From contig JAKZAP010000017.1 in the NCBI GenBank assembly GCA_023053575.1, forward strand, positions 5,029,501-5,093,500: a stretch of DNA of 64,000 nt, in the 5' to 3' direction. The position numbers and the translations under genes are program-made. The DNA is from Branchinecta lynchi. Lineage: Eukaryota; Arthropoda; Branchiopoda; Anostraca; Branchinectidae. How positions within the stretch are numbered: the first letter of the stretch is position 1; every line of letters begins with the position of its first letter. The notes under the pieces are model-generated. The model did not search any database. It worked only from the letters and a program-made list of their open reading frames with translations, and was not told the DNA's origin. Shown here piece after piece: positions 46,146 to 57,915 of the stretch.

Positions 46146-46915
46146 CATGATCCTTCAAGGCTTTAACAGTTCTTAAACCGGGATGTTACTTGTTTAAATT
46201 ATTGCATGCGCTTCTTATTACCGTGTCAACTTATAACCCGAACAAAAGCTAGAAGTTGACATGGCACCTGCAAGGCTGCGCGAGAGGATGAAAACCCCTG
46301 AGGCAAAAATGATGATGGACTCACGAGGAGCATGAAAATGTCTATTTTGCCGAAGAGTATTTTTTACTTTAAGAAATTCCCTTGTAAGCAAAATCTTTGA
46401 GACAAAATAACCATGGGCCATTGGGGATCATGAATATTTATAGCTTGGTCAAAAGTTTTTTTTTTACGTTTAGGTTAAAATACGCACTTTAAGTTTGCCA
46501 AAAACCCATTTGTAAGAAAAACCATAGTGTCACAAAATATCACCGACCTCGGAGATCCTACAAATGTATTGTTTGGTCAAAAGTATTTTTTGGGATCCCA
46601 TAACGTAAGTGGAGGAATACTTTTGACATCCGTCCGTCCGTCTGTTAGCACGATAACTTTCGAAGGGGTCTGATTAAACTTGGGTTGAAGACTCTTTAGG
46701 TCAAAGTACAGCTCAAGTTCGAAGATAGGGTACGTAGCTCTATATTTAGGGGTGGGGGAGGGGTTTGAAATTAGGGGGAAAAAAATATTTATTAAGGCTA
46801 ATGAAATTGTGGAGTTACGGGTAAGTAGACAATCTTGCTGAATTCGAATACGAAATTTATTTTCTCGCTGGACAAAAGTTCACCCGAATTCTGGCGAAAG
46901 CCGGAAAATTTGTGA
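46146..46915 (+). repeat. Segmental direct repeat, copy 2
   Basis: Near-identical to 44,008-44,782. Preceded by an extra 14-bp CATGATCCTTCAAT (46,132-46,145), a partial duplication of its own first bases. Unlike copy 1, it continues seamlessly into a full family F body. Confidence 0.9.
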
Positions 46916-47525
46916 AAAGCAAAAGTTAATTGGAGCCTGGAAGTTCGATTTAGGGGCTAGGAAACGTGCTGAGTCCGAATATGAAATTAATTTCTCGCCG
47001 GACAATTAGTTCGGCCGGAATCCGGCCAAAACCGGAGAATTTGCTTAAATAAAAGCTTTATTTAAATTTAATAAGATGTTCGATATACGGGTAAAAAGAC
47101 ATGCTGCGTTCGCATATGGCAATCATTTTCTCACATGACGTCTATAGATCACTCGGAATCCTGCTGAAACCGGAAAATTTGCTAAAAGTAAAAGTTGAAT
47201 CTGAAGTTGATTAGAGGTTGGATGTACTAGTAAGGAGACATGCTGAATTTTTTTTTAGCTTTACTTTTTCGCGGGGCAAGTAGTTCCGGAATTCCGCCGA
47301 AACCGGAAAATTGGCAGAAGTACGGTAGGAAGTTTCGATCTGCTTCGTCAAATAGATATGACTGAAAGGGATTAGCTATGTGGCCTTAATCTGTTCCTAA
47401 ATTTTAATAATAAAAGTGTTCAAGGAGTCTGGCGAGGACTGGATCCGGCGAAGACAAGACCCAAGTGTCTGGATCAAATTTGATCTTTTGAGATCCGTTC
47501 GAAACCTTTGGTCTTGTTTCACTTT
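46585..47525 (+). repeat. Family F repeat, most complete copy
   Basis: Head TTTTTTGGGATCCCATAACG (46,588) and GTCCGTCCGTCTGTTAGCACG, then about four units around 46,860, 46,985, 47,120 and 47,265 with the CCGGACAA..GGAATCCGG..ACCGGAAAATTTG core. The tail GGATCCGGCGAAGACAAGAC, GAGATCCGTTCGAAACC and TTTGGTCTTGTT ends near 47,520. Only short chance ORFs. Confidence 0.75.
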
Positions 47526-48509
47526 GCGACTGAGATGTGCTCAACCAAATTTGGCAGACAGCCCGAAGATCATTTCCAAGCAAAACTCTTTAGTCGAAAA
47601 TGATCATGGAATGATCGGGATCATGATAATGTGTATTTGCTTTAAAAGTATTGTTTATACTTGTCGTTAAGATGGGTAATTTAAGGGATAGTGTGATCTG
47701 GGAAGGGACAATTTGTAAGCCAATCTTGTCGAGTCTCTACGTTCCAGACAAGTTATATCGTCCTAGCTCAGCTTGGGATATTCATAGAATGTTACAGTCA
47801 TTCATAATATGTTACGAAAATTTTAACAGACATTGTCGATGCAACAATGATTCTTCGACTCTAGAAAACGCAGGAATGGTTTCCAGCGGTCCTCGGGATC
47901 GCTGTTGCTACCAAAGGGGAACAAAAACAATACCATGTTGCTTCCCTCAACGACGAAACTTCATATTCATTCCAAAGCTACAGAAATCGTCATCAGCTCG
48001 TGGTGATCATGTACACAGAAACAATGCTGGTGGTATAATGCGAAGCGGTCAAACTATCGTGTTCTACATGGTGTATACACATTTTTTCGGTCTGCTACTG
48101 AAGTGTTGGATTTCGAAGCTCATCGTCTAGATGAGTCAGTATCTAATTAATTTATTTATGACCAGCTATTTTGAAAAGGCGGAGTAAATGAAGAAAATAA
48201 ACAAAACACATAATCACACAGAAAAAGACACTTAATTTTCAATCTTTGGTCAGGAAGCAGTGGACGACGTCGTGCGCTGGTTGGGCCCTGTTGTCCATGA
48301 TTTTTGAAAGCGATGAGGAAACATCCAAAAGGGTCACAATTGCATCTTGAATTTTGAATTTCTCCGTCAATGAGTGGGTATGACATAATTTCGAGTGTGA
48401 GTTACGCCATTCAGCAAAGTCGACTAGATCTTTTTGTATTACTGTAATGGAGATACAGCAGCGTCAAATAGCTTAGTATGTGTATTTTGAGAGGATTTTC
48501 GATGTGAAA

Positions 48510-49795
48510 TCTAACCAGACTTACGTTGCCTGGGCAACGAGAAGTATTGCAGCAACCCTTTGTTCGGCTTCACCGACTAAAGTGTTCCCAGTATAACACT
48601 GTTTGTTCGTTAACTGTTGAATGCTAAAGTTGCCAACCCATCAAGGTTTTCAAAACGATATGTTCCAATCTGACAAGACATTTTTTCTGAATTCACAACA
48701 CAGTTTGTGACGATATCCCTCAGTATTCAAAAAACAACAGAATACCGGAAATAGGGACTAAATTGATTGTGCAGTCAATTCAACGTTATCCCTATCAATG
48801 GTAGACATCGCGACTGGTGAAAACTTGGAACTTTATCTTATATAACCTAGTTGGTATTACAAAGGTATTCGTAACTTTTCAGGATCAAAATACCATAGAT
48901 TCCACTACTAATTATTGCGAAACTATATCATTGTTTTACATAAACATTTATATACGTTGCGTTTATACTTAATCCGAAATAACAGTGATAGACCATCACC
49001 ATAGACTATAGCATCTCACGAGGATCCCAATGTTTTGGCAACCCATTCTTGGACGATGACATAAACCAAACTTTTCTTAAAATCAATCGCCGGAAATAAA
49101 ATAGGGAAAGTCTGACAGCTCTCACCGTCGTAGATGATTATAATGTGTCATCCTATTTTTACTTACAAGTCCCTGACTTGTATCACAACTGGGTTCCGCC
49201 TGTTCTTTGTTTGAGTGTGTACCGTACAACTAAAGTTGTCAACCCCTAAAAGACTTAATTCTGAGTTATAGTGACAGACCATGGAGACTAATTTTCAAAC
49301 CTGCAGATCTATGGAATCACGAATCTGCACCAGTTTCTAGCCCTCCATGAATCACTTCTAGTAACCGATTCTTACTTTCAAGTCCGTCTCCCCATGATAG
49401 ACATGGTACCGAATTCTTCTCACGATCAAATACACCAGAAACAAAAAAATACGATTAACAATTATAGCAAGAGTTGCTAGCTCCTCATCGCCAAAGAGAA
49501 TTATGGTCTATGATTCTTGCTTACAAATCACCTAGATTTCTCACAATTGGGTGATCGGCCTATTTCTGGTTTTAGTGTGTGCTGTGTACCTTAATTCTAA
49601 AGTTTTCAGCCTCTCTAAACTTTCGAACTGTTGTATCTCACGAAGGAATTTATATAAGAAAACGGATGACATTTACTTTGATAAGCTAATCAAGGCTTAT
49701 CGATTGACGTTTCAAACAAATATTGACTATGATGAGCTTATGAAGGCTTATCGATTGACATTCTTTTGCTGTGGGCCAACTTCCTAATATCAACA
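48510..49795 (+). repeat. Diverged copy of the ~750-bp repeat, family E
   Basis: CTTACGTTGCCTGGGCAACG (48,520), GTAGACATCGCGACTGG (48,800), ATAACCTAGTTGGTATTACA and AATACCATAGATTCCAC, then GTGTGTACCGTAC and GTTGTCAACCCCT blocks (49,215), appear in the same order as in the array at 61.9-64.0 kb. It contains more than one diverged unit (a second CCTATTTCTGGTTTTAGTGTG at 49,557). No coding function is recognised. Confidence 0.6.
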
Positions 49796-49799
49796 TTTA

Positions 49800-50920
49800 G
49801 GAAGGAGCAATGGATAATCTCTAATTTCTTCATCAGTGAGAGAACAAAGTTCAAGAGCATTATCTGATACCATTTCTCCACCGCAATTCCAAGTGCAAAT
49901 AATGGAATGATGAACTAATCTGAAATCACGAATAGAAATGGGTAGAAGCAAAAGATGGCACCACTTTAGGACCCGTGGGAAAAGGAAACTTTTTGTTTCT
50001 CCAAATAAACAGTGACATTCAACTTCTTCTAACTAACATAATAAGGATTCCTCGGAGGGAAAAGAACAAGGTTTCATTCGCTCCCCCTGCTAGAGAGTGA
50101 CAGCGGCTTTTGACGACTGTATACAGAGCAAAATGAAACTGGGCGCCGCAGGGAAATTTTTTTGAAATCTGCCAATTTTTCTGATACAACTTTCTACAAA
50201 ATAAAAATAAAGTTCATGTTTCGGCAGTGTTTTGGGGAAGGTAAGCCGTCAGTTTAGTAAAGTAAATGAAAAAATGCTTTTCTGACCTAAAAAGTGTCAG
50301 TTTCAGAGAAAAAGTGTCACGGTATCACTCAGATTATTAGATGCAAAGAGTGTCAAAAAGCGCCAAAAGTGTCACGGTTGGCAACCCTGGTCGTTATATT
50401 ATAGTTATAATTTCAATTTGTTTGTAATTGTAATTCTCATCTGTAATTGTAACTATACTTGTAATTCTTAAAGCAATTCTTATTGTAATAATTCATTGAC
50501 GCGATTTCGCCATTCATAAAATTATACTCAATAAAGAAGACAAAACTACGTTTCCCCAAATTATCGATTTAGGACTAGTAACCCTCAAAATTTGTCGGGT
50601 GATGCTTTTGCACCATCAAACAAGATTCAAACTCGGAAGCTACTTTTGCAATTTTTTTAGCCACAGTATAGCAATATTTCAAAACTATAGATGGAAGGGC
50701 TTAAATTAAAGCATTTCCGTGGCTCTTACAATTAATAGTTCGTTTTCCTGTCTCGAAACAAGCAATTAGGGAATAAGGCACCAGATACTGCGTAGATTTG
50801 ATTTGATTAATGCAGTGATCCATAAAATCTGACTGTACTGCTCTTTGCTCCTAGGTTTCTTAAAAACTTAATGCTCAAAAGTAGTTTCTCTCCCATTTTA
50901 GATATTCCTTCATTCCGAGC
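49800..50920. other. No gene recognised
   Basis: Two short AAAAGTGTCA-type repeats near 50,290-50,375 and a TAATTGTAATT-rich stretch near 50,400-50,490. No exon, RNA gene or element boundary was recognised. Confidence 0.35.
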
Positions 50921-50935
50921 TGACTGCGAATCATA

Positions 50936-51153
50936 TTTGACGGTGCAAAACGGATAAGTCAGCAACATATTATTAGAGCTATATTTTGGCCCTTCTTGGC
51001 AAGGGTCCTCTTCAGGCTCAAGCTGGAAAATGAATTTCCTGGAAAATGGAAAATCCTGAAAAATGAGCTGGAAAATGGATATTTATTTTCCAGCTTGAGT
51101 GACTTGAGCCTGTAATAAAATGTGACTGACTTATCCGTTTTTCACCGTTAAAT
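50936..51153. mobile_element. MITE of the TTTGACGGTGCAAAACGG family
   Basis: TIRs TATTTGACGGTGCAAAACGG..ATAAGTCAG and the inverse CTGACTTATCC..GTTTTTCACCGTTAAATA. The loop differs from the other copies and contains its own inverted TTTTCCAG/CTGGAAAA repeats (51,025-51,090). The left flank CTGACTGCGAATCA also matches the flank of the copy at 15,195, suggesting the mobile unit is slightly larger on that side. Confidence 0.7.
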
Positions 51154-51189
51154 ATTCTTTCTCATTGCTCACCAATGCAACTGCCTCTG

Positions 51190-51600
51190 AATCTTGTCAA
51201 TTACCTTGCCAGTGGAAGAAAAGTCGAAGTTTTATAGGAAAAGTCTTTCACAATCACCTGATGGCAACTTCGCAGTGAAAGTATAGGTCGCCTTCGCACT
51301 ACACCAAAAACGAGGCGGAGATGAAATCTCCCTGATATTTCGCTACCATCTTCGCAGCGAAAACAAAGCCGAAGTTGAATACACCCTTGCCCTCGCCAAA
51401 TGTGAGGCGGAGTATCGCCCTCTCTTTCGACATCTTTTTCGAAGCGAAAACGAAGGTCGAAGGAAAATCTGACGATAGTGAACGCGAGACCTCCCTCTCC
51501 ATCTTTGCAGCGAAAATGTGGGTCGAAGTATAATTCGCCATCAATATTCGTTCTCGCTATGCTTTCGCCCGCATTTCGCTACCAAAAATTCCGATCGTCC
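51190..51600. repeat. Degenerate TTCGCAGCGAAAACGAAG tandem repeat
   Basis: At least six variants of a CATCTTCGCAGCGAAAACGAAG-like motif about 45-60 bp apart. The leftward ORF of 81 codons here only translates the repeat (FAAKM/FASKKM recurring). Confidence 0.65.
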
Positions 51601-51829
51601 TCGATTCGAGGTGTAAAATGGCATTCGACGTGGATATTACAATCGTAGTGAGCGTGTATTGCAGCAAAGAATCACATTTGTTCCGGATTTACAACTTGAA
51701 CAACAAGGATATGTAACCTTACCAACTACCAAGTCGGCTACTTTTGTTCCTATCTCAAAACTGAGAGTTTTCGTTCTAAGCTGAATTTTTTGTTAAATTT
51801 TCGGCGCCACTTTTTTCATTTGTACGTTA

Positions 51830-52085
51830 TTTTCAAAAACATCTCGTTGACATTTCATGCATTCTCGGCGATATTACGTGAAATCTCGGCGACATTTGAG
51901 CGATCTCGGCGACACTATGTTTCATCTCGGGAACTAGATTTTTGGTTTCTAACACATATCTGTATTTCTCGGCGACACACTTTTCAGTGGTAATCTCGGC
52001 TATAAAATTGTCATTCTCGGCAACAAACGGATACAAACACAAAATCTTGGCAAAAAAAAACAGCATTCTCGGCTACATGTCATGT
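51830..52085. repeat. Degenerate TCTCGGCGACA minisatellite
   Basis: About ten TTCTCGGCGACA-like motifs at 20-35-bp spacing from 51,840 to 52,075. Confidence 0.65.
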
Positions 52086-52444
52086 ACATTGACTCTTCAG
52101 AGAACGTCTTAAATTGGAAAGTATATATAATAGATGAATGTTGAGTGTATTGAATCCGTTGTATATCTTCGTGGTAAATTGCATTTTGTTGTTTTTTCTT
52201 CTTTCTTTCTTTTTTTCTCTCATACTCTGCCCCCCTATTGTACTTGTACAGTTTTTGCAGGTAATAAATCTATATCATATCATGTCATATCATATGTCAT
52301 TCTCGCCAACATTTTACCAATTTTGACTCAAAATACATGCCATAATTCTAATGCTATTTTTATGACCGGCAATAGTCCGTGTTTCCAAAAAACTATTTCC
52401 TAGTCCGACCGCCAGGTCCTGAAAATGTGACACCCCCCTAACCC

Positions 52445-52935
52445 AAAAGGTACAGTAGGTTTAACAGCGGATTCCGACCAAATCGAACACGCTGATTCCG
52501 AATATGCCGGGAACTGGTTCCGGAAACGACGGCTTAAAGTAGAAATGAAGCCCGATGCTGTTCCATCATTTCCTCTCAATAAGAAGTATCGCTCTCAAAG
52601 ACAGTAGGTTGAAAGATAGATTCCGACAAAATCAAACCCGCTAATTCCGAATATCCCAGGAATAAATACCGGAAAGGGTGGCTTAAAGTAGAAATGAAGC
52701 CCGATGCTATTCCACTATTTCTTCTCGACAATGCAATGAGTATAGCTATCAAACACAGTAGGTTGAAAAGTGAATTCCGACCAAATCGAACCCGTTGATT
52801 ATGATATATACCGTTAATAAATAAAGTAGACCTGAAACCTGATAAGTTATTCTTGTCCTCAGTAACTAGTCCCATCTGGTATAGTGGGTTACTGTCGGCA
52901 GAAAAATTTATTCTAACCAAATTGGACCCGCTGCT
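52445..52935 (+). repeat. ~155-bp satellite, three to four units
   Basis: ACAGTAGGTTGAAA followed by ATTCCGACCAAATCGAACCCG recurs near 52,450, 52,601, 52,758 and, diverged, 52,880. Between them lies GGCTTAAAGTAGAAATGAAG. The leftward 114-codon ORF runs across the array and is not taken as real. Confidence 0.75.
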
Positions 52936-53299
52936 TACGTGTGATAGGGACTGGTTGTGTAAGGATGTGATAAGAGTCTGTTGCTTAATAACCTAAGTTT
53001 GCTGGAATGAATCGATGACTATAGGGATTACGATTGGATCAAATAATATGCTCGTGTATTGAAACGTCACAAGAAATATCTAAAGCACAAAAAGACGAGT
53101 TAAATGGGACACAGAAATCTCAAACAGAGCACCTGCCCCCACACGAACATTTTCGCGGCAACAATCGAGGTAGTGCAAAAACGAGGTCAGGTACCCCTCC
53201 TGTACGTAAGAAATTAAATTGTGCAAACTTTGTCGGGTGCACCCGAGAAGTCCAAGTCTTGTCGGTACAACAGGTTATTTTTATACTTTTGCACAGTCC

Positions 53300-54215
53300 A
53301 GTCGGGCGTCCAGTGGAGGGATACCTATGACTTCGTAAAAAGTTGTCCGTCTGACCGTCTGTCCGTCCGTCTGTCAGCACGATAACTCTCGAAGGGAATG
53401 AGACATTTTGATAAAACTTGGTGTGAACATTATTTGGGTCCCTGGTAAGGTCAAGTTAGTAGATGGGCTATATAGCCCTACAATTTAGGGGCGGGGTTCA
53501 AATTAAGGGGCAAACAAAATATTTTTAAACAGCTAATGTGATAGTCGACTATGAAGTAAGAAGACATGCTGAACACGATGACGAAAACCATTTTCTTGCC
53601 GGACAAGTAGTTCGTCTGGAATCCGGTTTGTAAAAGTTTGATTGGAAGTTGATTAGATGTTCGGCACAGGGGTAAGAAGACATGCTGAAAACTTATGTGA
53701 AAAATATTTTCTACCCGGACAACTAGTTCGCCCGGAATCCGACTAAACCGGAAATACTGTTAAATGCGAAAATTTTGTTTTGAAGTTGATTAAATGACAG
53801 ATTTAGGGCCAAGAAGAGACGACGAGTAATGACAATCATTTTTTACCCGGACATATAATTCGTCCGGAATCCGGTTCAAACCGGAAATTTTGCATAAGTT
53901 AAAGTTTTATTTGAAGTTGATTAGATGTTCTTTATCGGGATAATTAGATACGCTGAATTCGTTTCTGAATTGTTTTTTTTTGGCTGGACAAATACTTCGC
54001 ACATGCCGAAACCGGGAATTTGTCAGAAGTAAAGCAGGAAGTTTCGGTCAGTATCGTCAAAACAGATATGGCTTATAGAGGTGTATCCGAACTTGGTTTT
54101 CTCAGATGATTAGCCTGGTGAAGACTGGATCTGGCGAAGACAGACCCAATTGTCTGGATCAAATATTAAATTTTTGGGATCCAATCGAAACTTAGGACTT
54201 GTTGCACTTGTATAC
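53300..54215 (+). repeat. Family F repeat
   Basis: Head GGAGGGATACCTATGACTTC and GTCTGTCCGTCCGTCTGTC (53,313-53,372), four units near 53,575, 53,700, 53,840 and 53,970, tail CTGGCGAAGACAGACCCAAT and TTTTTGGGATCCAATCG near 54,180. Non-coding. Confidence 0.75.
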
Positions 54216-54299
54216 ACAGCTCTTAAACTTTAAAAGTTCTGCTAAAGAATTTAGAGATATACTAGAGATACTCTATAAATGTTAAGGTAAGAAAATTAG

Positions 54300-54435
54300 T
54301 CTCCACGGTCTATCACAGTAACTTAGGATTAAGTCTTTGAGGGGTTGACAACTTTAGTGGTAGGGTAAACACCCAAACAAAGAACAGGCGAAACCAAGTT
54401 GTGAGAAAAGTCAGGAACCTGTAAGTAACAAGAGC
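54300..54435 (-). repeat. Family E fragment, reverse orientation
   Basis: GAGGGGTTGACAACTTTAGTGG, GGTAAACACCCAAACAAAGAACAGGCG and TTGTGAGAAA-like blocks are the inverse of 49,190-49,260 (ACAACTGGGTTCCGCCTGTT, GTTGTCAACCCC). Confidence 0.6.
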
Positions 54436-54494
54436 TAGAAGCTCATGTGGCACTTGCAAGGCTGGGACAGGGGATGAAACTAGGAGTTTGCCAA

Positions 54495-55280
54495 TTCGTG
54501 GGTTTGTAGTGATCATTTGTAAGCAGGACCCTTGAAATAAGAATGATTATGTGTCCTTGGAAATCATGAGAATGTATAGTTTGGTAAAAAGTGTTAATAT
54601 TTTTGCACTTGGCGGTTATAATAGACACTTTCACTAGAAATTGATCTGTAATCAAATCTTTGAGTCAAAAATGATCTTGGGCCTTTTAGGATCATGAATA
54701 TTTGTCGTTCGGTAGAAAGACAAAATTAGTATGTTTGGTATGTTTTCAACTTTTCGGTTGAGAGGCGCACTTTAAGGGTGTGAAGTTCATTTTTAAGCAA
54801 ACCCCTGGAACAAAGACCACGAGCCCTCGGGGATCATGAAATGCGTCGTTTGATCAAATTTTTGTGTCACCTTGCTGTTAAGATGCGCACTTCTAGGGAG
54901 CTAGAAATCCATCTTTAAGCAAACCCTTGAGACAAAAGTGATCATGGGCTCGTGGGGACCATGAAAATGGATATTTTGCTTAATAGTATTTTTTCTACAT
55001 TGCGTGAGCACTTGAAGGGATGGTCCCCAATGTTCAAGTCGGTGAAACATCTGGAATTACCTTAACTCGCGATCAGATTCGGACCTCCCCCTACCAATCC
55101 TACCATTTAGCCCGAATCCGGTCCCGTTCTTTCACAGATGTATTTACGGCTTGTTCTTCCCACCAAGTTTCATTCCGATCGTTCCAATCGAAGCCTTTCA
55201 CAAGATTTCGGCACTCCTCGCCCACCCACACCCATTCATCAGATCCGGTCCGGACTTGAAATGGGAAATGTGAGGCACGA
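54495..55280 (+). repeat. Family D tandem units and downstream block
   Basis: Four units of about 125 bp (CCTTGAAATAAGAATGATTA-type, 54,525; 54,655; 54,805; 54,920). Then a GGATGGTCCCCAATGTTCAA block and a CCCGAATCCGGTCCCGTTCT block matching 1,890-2,060. Non-coding. Confidence 0.65.
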
Positions 55281-55599
55281 TGCTTTTTAAAATTTTAAGT
55301 TTAATCTGATTAGAGCCGTGCTTTAGTTCAAGAATAACGAACGATCACGGAAATTCTATTTTCTTTTTTGGAAAAACAGAAAAAGGCACTAAAAGCGAAA
55401 AACACTTATTTTGTGTCTAGCCAGAATATGCAACTTTGGATATGTTGTTCAGTTTTTTTTTTCTCTACAAGATGGTGCTCGGGTCGCCCCCCTTTTTGGA
55501 GCTCATTTTCCTGTACTAATGGGGAAGATGGGAGCTTGCTTAACTGCCTAGGTTGATAAGCTGTGACCCATACCCTGTTTGTGGGAGCACGGAAAACCG

Positions 55600-56170
55600 C
55601 CGCTAGGGGTAATTAGACATGCTGAAAAATTATATTAAAATCATTTTCTACCCGGACAAGTTGTTCGCCTGGAATCCGGATAAATCGAAAAGCTTTATAA
55701 AAGCAAATGTTAAATTTGAAGTTGATTTAGATGTCCCGTTTAGGGGTAAGAAGCGATGCTGAATCAGTATATGACAATCAAACCGAAAATTTGTTATAAG
55801 TTCAAATTCTGTTTGAAGCTGGTTTGATTTTGGATTTAGAAATAAAGAGATACCCTGAGTTCAATTCTGGGCTATATTTTTTTTTGTCAAACCAGTAGTG
55901 CACCGGAATTCGACAAAAAAACGGAAATTTGTCAGAAGTTAAGCTGGAAGTTTCGAGTATTTTCGTCAAAATAGATATGACTTAGAGAGGTAAACACACA
56001 TGCCGAACTCATATCCGAACTCAAAGGATTAGCTATTTGGCTTTAATATGTTTCTAAATTTTAAAATAAAAATGTTCTAGGAATCTGGCGAAGACAAGAC
56101 CCAAATTTCAGGATTAAATATTAAAATTTTGGGATCCTATCGAAACCTTTGGTCTTGTTTCTTTGCAGTG
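55600..56170 (+). repeat. Family F repeat, headless copy
   Basis: Three units near 55,645, 55,770 and 55,880. The tail AATCTGGCGAAGACAAGACC, TTTTGGGATCCTATCGAAAC and CTTTGGTCTTGTT ends near 56,162. It is followed by a stretch (56,168-56,330) shared with the interior of the TIR element at 6.49-7.05 kb. Confidence 0.7.
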
Positions 56171-56479
56171 TCAATCAGATCGCTTGGTTGGCTTCTGCCA
56201 GCGAGCTTGAGAAAACAAAGAGAACGTCAGCAGGTTTGCCATTGGGAGTACTAATTTTAAAGGTCTACTTTGTTGGAAGCTGAAACTTTCAAACAAACAC
56301 ATTTTGTTTATGTTACGACTTTTTATTGTTAGTCTGGCGAACAGTGCTCTCCATATGTTAATTTACTAGTAGGCCTATATTTTTGCATATTTTCTACCCA
56401 TCAATCTATGGATCTATTTTACTTTGTCTGTCAAGTATTCTATCTTTTAATTTTGGGATGAGAAATCCGCTTTCCAGGA

Positions 56480-56760
56480 TTTATCCTGAAATTCAGGATT
56501 TTTGGAAGCCAGCGTGTTTTTTTTTCAGGATCTTCTAGAATCCAAGATTTGCGGACTTTTCAGGATTTCCCAGGAATTTTCTGATATAATTTTACCGTGC
56601 TTCCACATTCCAGGATTTATCCAGCAATTCATGGTTTTTGGATCCGCTGGACTTTTCTCAATATTTTCGAGAATCAGGATTTTCAGACTTTTGCAGGGTT
56701 TTTCTGAAATTGTATTACCGACTGCAATGTCTGCAGTATGAATTAGGATTTCCGAGGAAC
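56480..56760 (+). repeat. Degenerate CAGGATTT repeats
   Basis: Repeated TCCAGGATTTATCC, TTCAGGATTTTTGG and CCAGGAATTTTCTGA motifs every 25-60 bp. No gene. Confidence 0.45.
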
Positions 56761-56971
56761 CGCAACTATTATAGAAGCTCCGTGGTAAATTGTAGCTATA
56801 GGGCTACGTTCGTCGTTCTGTTATACGTTAGTCCGACTCTTACAGTCTAATCCCTTTATGAAAAAAAATGTGGTTAGTTTCTTTGAAAGCTCTAGTCTTA
56901 TTATGTCTTCATTTGGTATCGCAAATAAGACAATTTGATCATCAGTTTTTTCACAAAATTTTGCCTGGGTC

Positions 56972-57150
56972 GGATTTCGTAGAATATATATAGGAGAAAG
57001 GTGCGTCATTTAGTTGCGTTTACTGCTTGGAAAGGGGGGGGGGTGAACCACACTAAAAGGATTTCGTAGAATATATATAGGAGAAAGGCGCGTCATTTAG
57101 TTGCGTTTACTGCTTGGAAATGGGGGGGGGGGTGAACCACACTAAAAGCT
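56972..57150 (+). repeat. 87-bp tandem duplication with G run
   Basis: GGATTTCGTAGAATATATAT starts at 56,972 and again at 57,059. Both copies end with a G run and GTGAACCACACTAAAAG. Nearly identical apart from G-run length and one or two substitutions. Confidence 0.9.
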
Positions 57151-57843
57151 AGAGTTTATATGGTGTATAGTTAACCTTGCCAGAAAAAAAACGATTATTT
57201 AAATAATTTCACCTGCGGCACTAAATTTAGTGAACTCAGCTTACGCTACAGCCTTAAGTTAAATTGCCGCAGCACTTTTTGTCCATGCAATTTTCAAGTC
57301 CCGTCGACCTAACTGCCGCACCAAAATAAAGAGCAAAAGGCTATTGCACTTCTACTGAAGCCACTGTTTACTGGCAGTCCTGCTGTTTACGATATGTAGT
57401 CGTTTTATTATTCATTTAGTGAATCAGTAAGACTGAAACAGATACTACTACCCAAGAACGGACTTTTGTTTTTTTAAGCCGGTATTTTTCCTTACTTTCC
57501 GAGCAGGATTTTTCAGAGTTTTTGGGGTCCCAGGCAGGATTATCGAAGAGGACAAGTGAAAGCACTGATGCGTTTCTTAGCCCCATCCCAAAACTAATAA
57601 ACATGAGAATTATGAAAATAAACGAGAAAATAAACTTCAGATATGAGATAAGCACGTATTTATGCTCGTATCCCTTATCGTCTTCCATTAGGTAAATACT
57701 TCTCAATAAAAGAACAGAAGAGCGACGAGAAATCATTGACAACGATTAGTAGATTTGGAGGGAAGTCACAGTCATTTATTGTACACAAATTTGCTGCGCA
57801 CTACCTTGATTATCAAAGTTTTGCTCAAAAGAGACATCTGGCA

Positions 57844-57915
57844 ATGTGTTTACCGAGACAATGTTGTTGTTGTAAGCTGGAGACAGGTGTATATATCCTT
57901 GCGATATTATTATTG
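57844..57915 (+). CDS. Possible first coding exon of a four-TM membrane protein
   Basis: ATG at 57,844 begins MCLPRQCCCCKLETGVYI, followed by a hydrophobic LAILLL, and is met by a consensus 5' splice donor (TATTG|GTAAGT) at 57,916. A Cys cluster, then xLxTGxxI and a hydrophobic helix, is the start of small four-TM proteins common in arthropods (DUF4728-like). The exon would encode 24 residues in phase 0. No matching second exon was recognised; the ORFs at 57,960-58,208 are unassigned. It could be chance, but it is the best host-gene candidate in the window. Confidence 0.3.

Noticed and set aside
47651..48130. 159-codon rightward ORF
   Set aside because: No recognised motif; it starts inside family D repeat and a different frame looks more protein-like in part of it.
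51299..51544. 81-codon leftward ORF with FAAKM repeats
   Set aside because: Product of a DNA tandem repeat whose period is seen outside the ORF as well.
52576..52920. 114-codon leftward ORF
   Set aside because: It spans a satellite of about 155 bp and translates the repeat; no domain is recognised.
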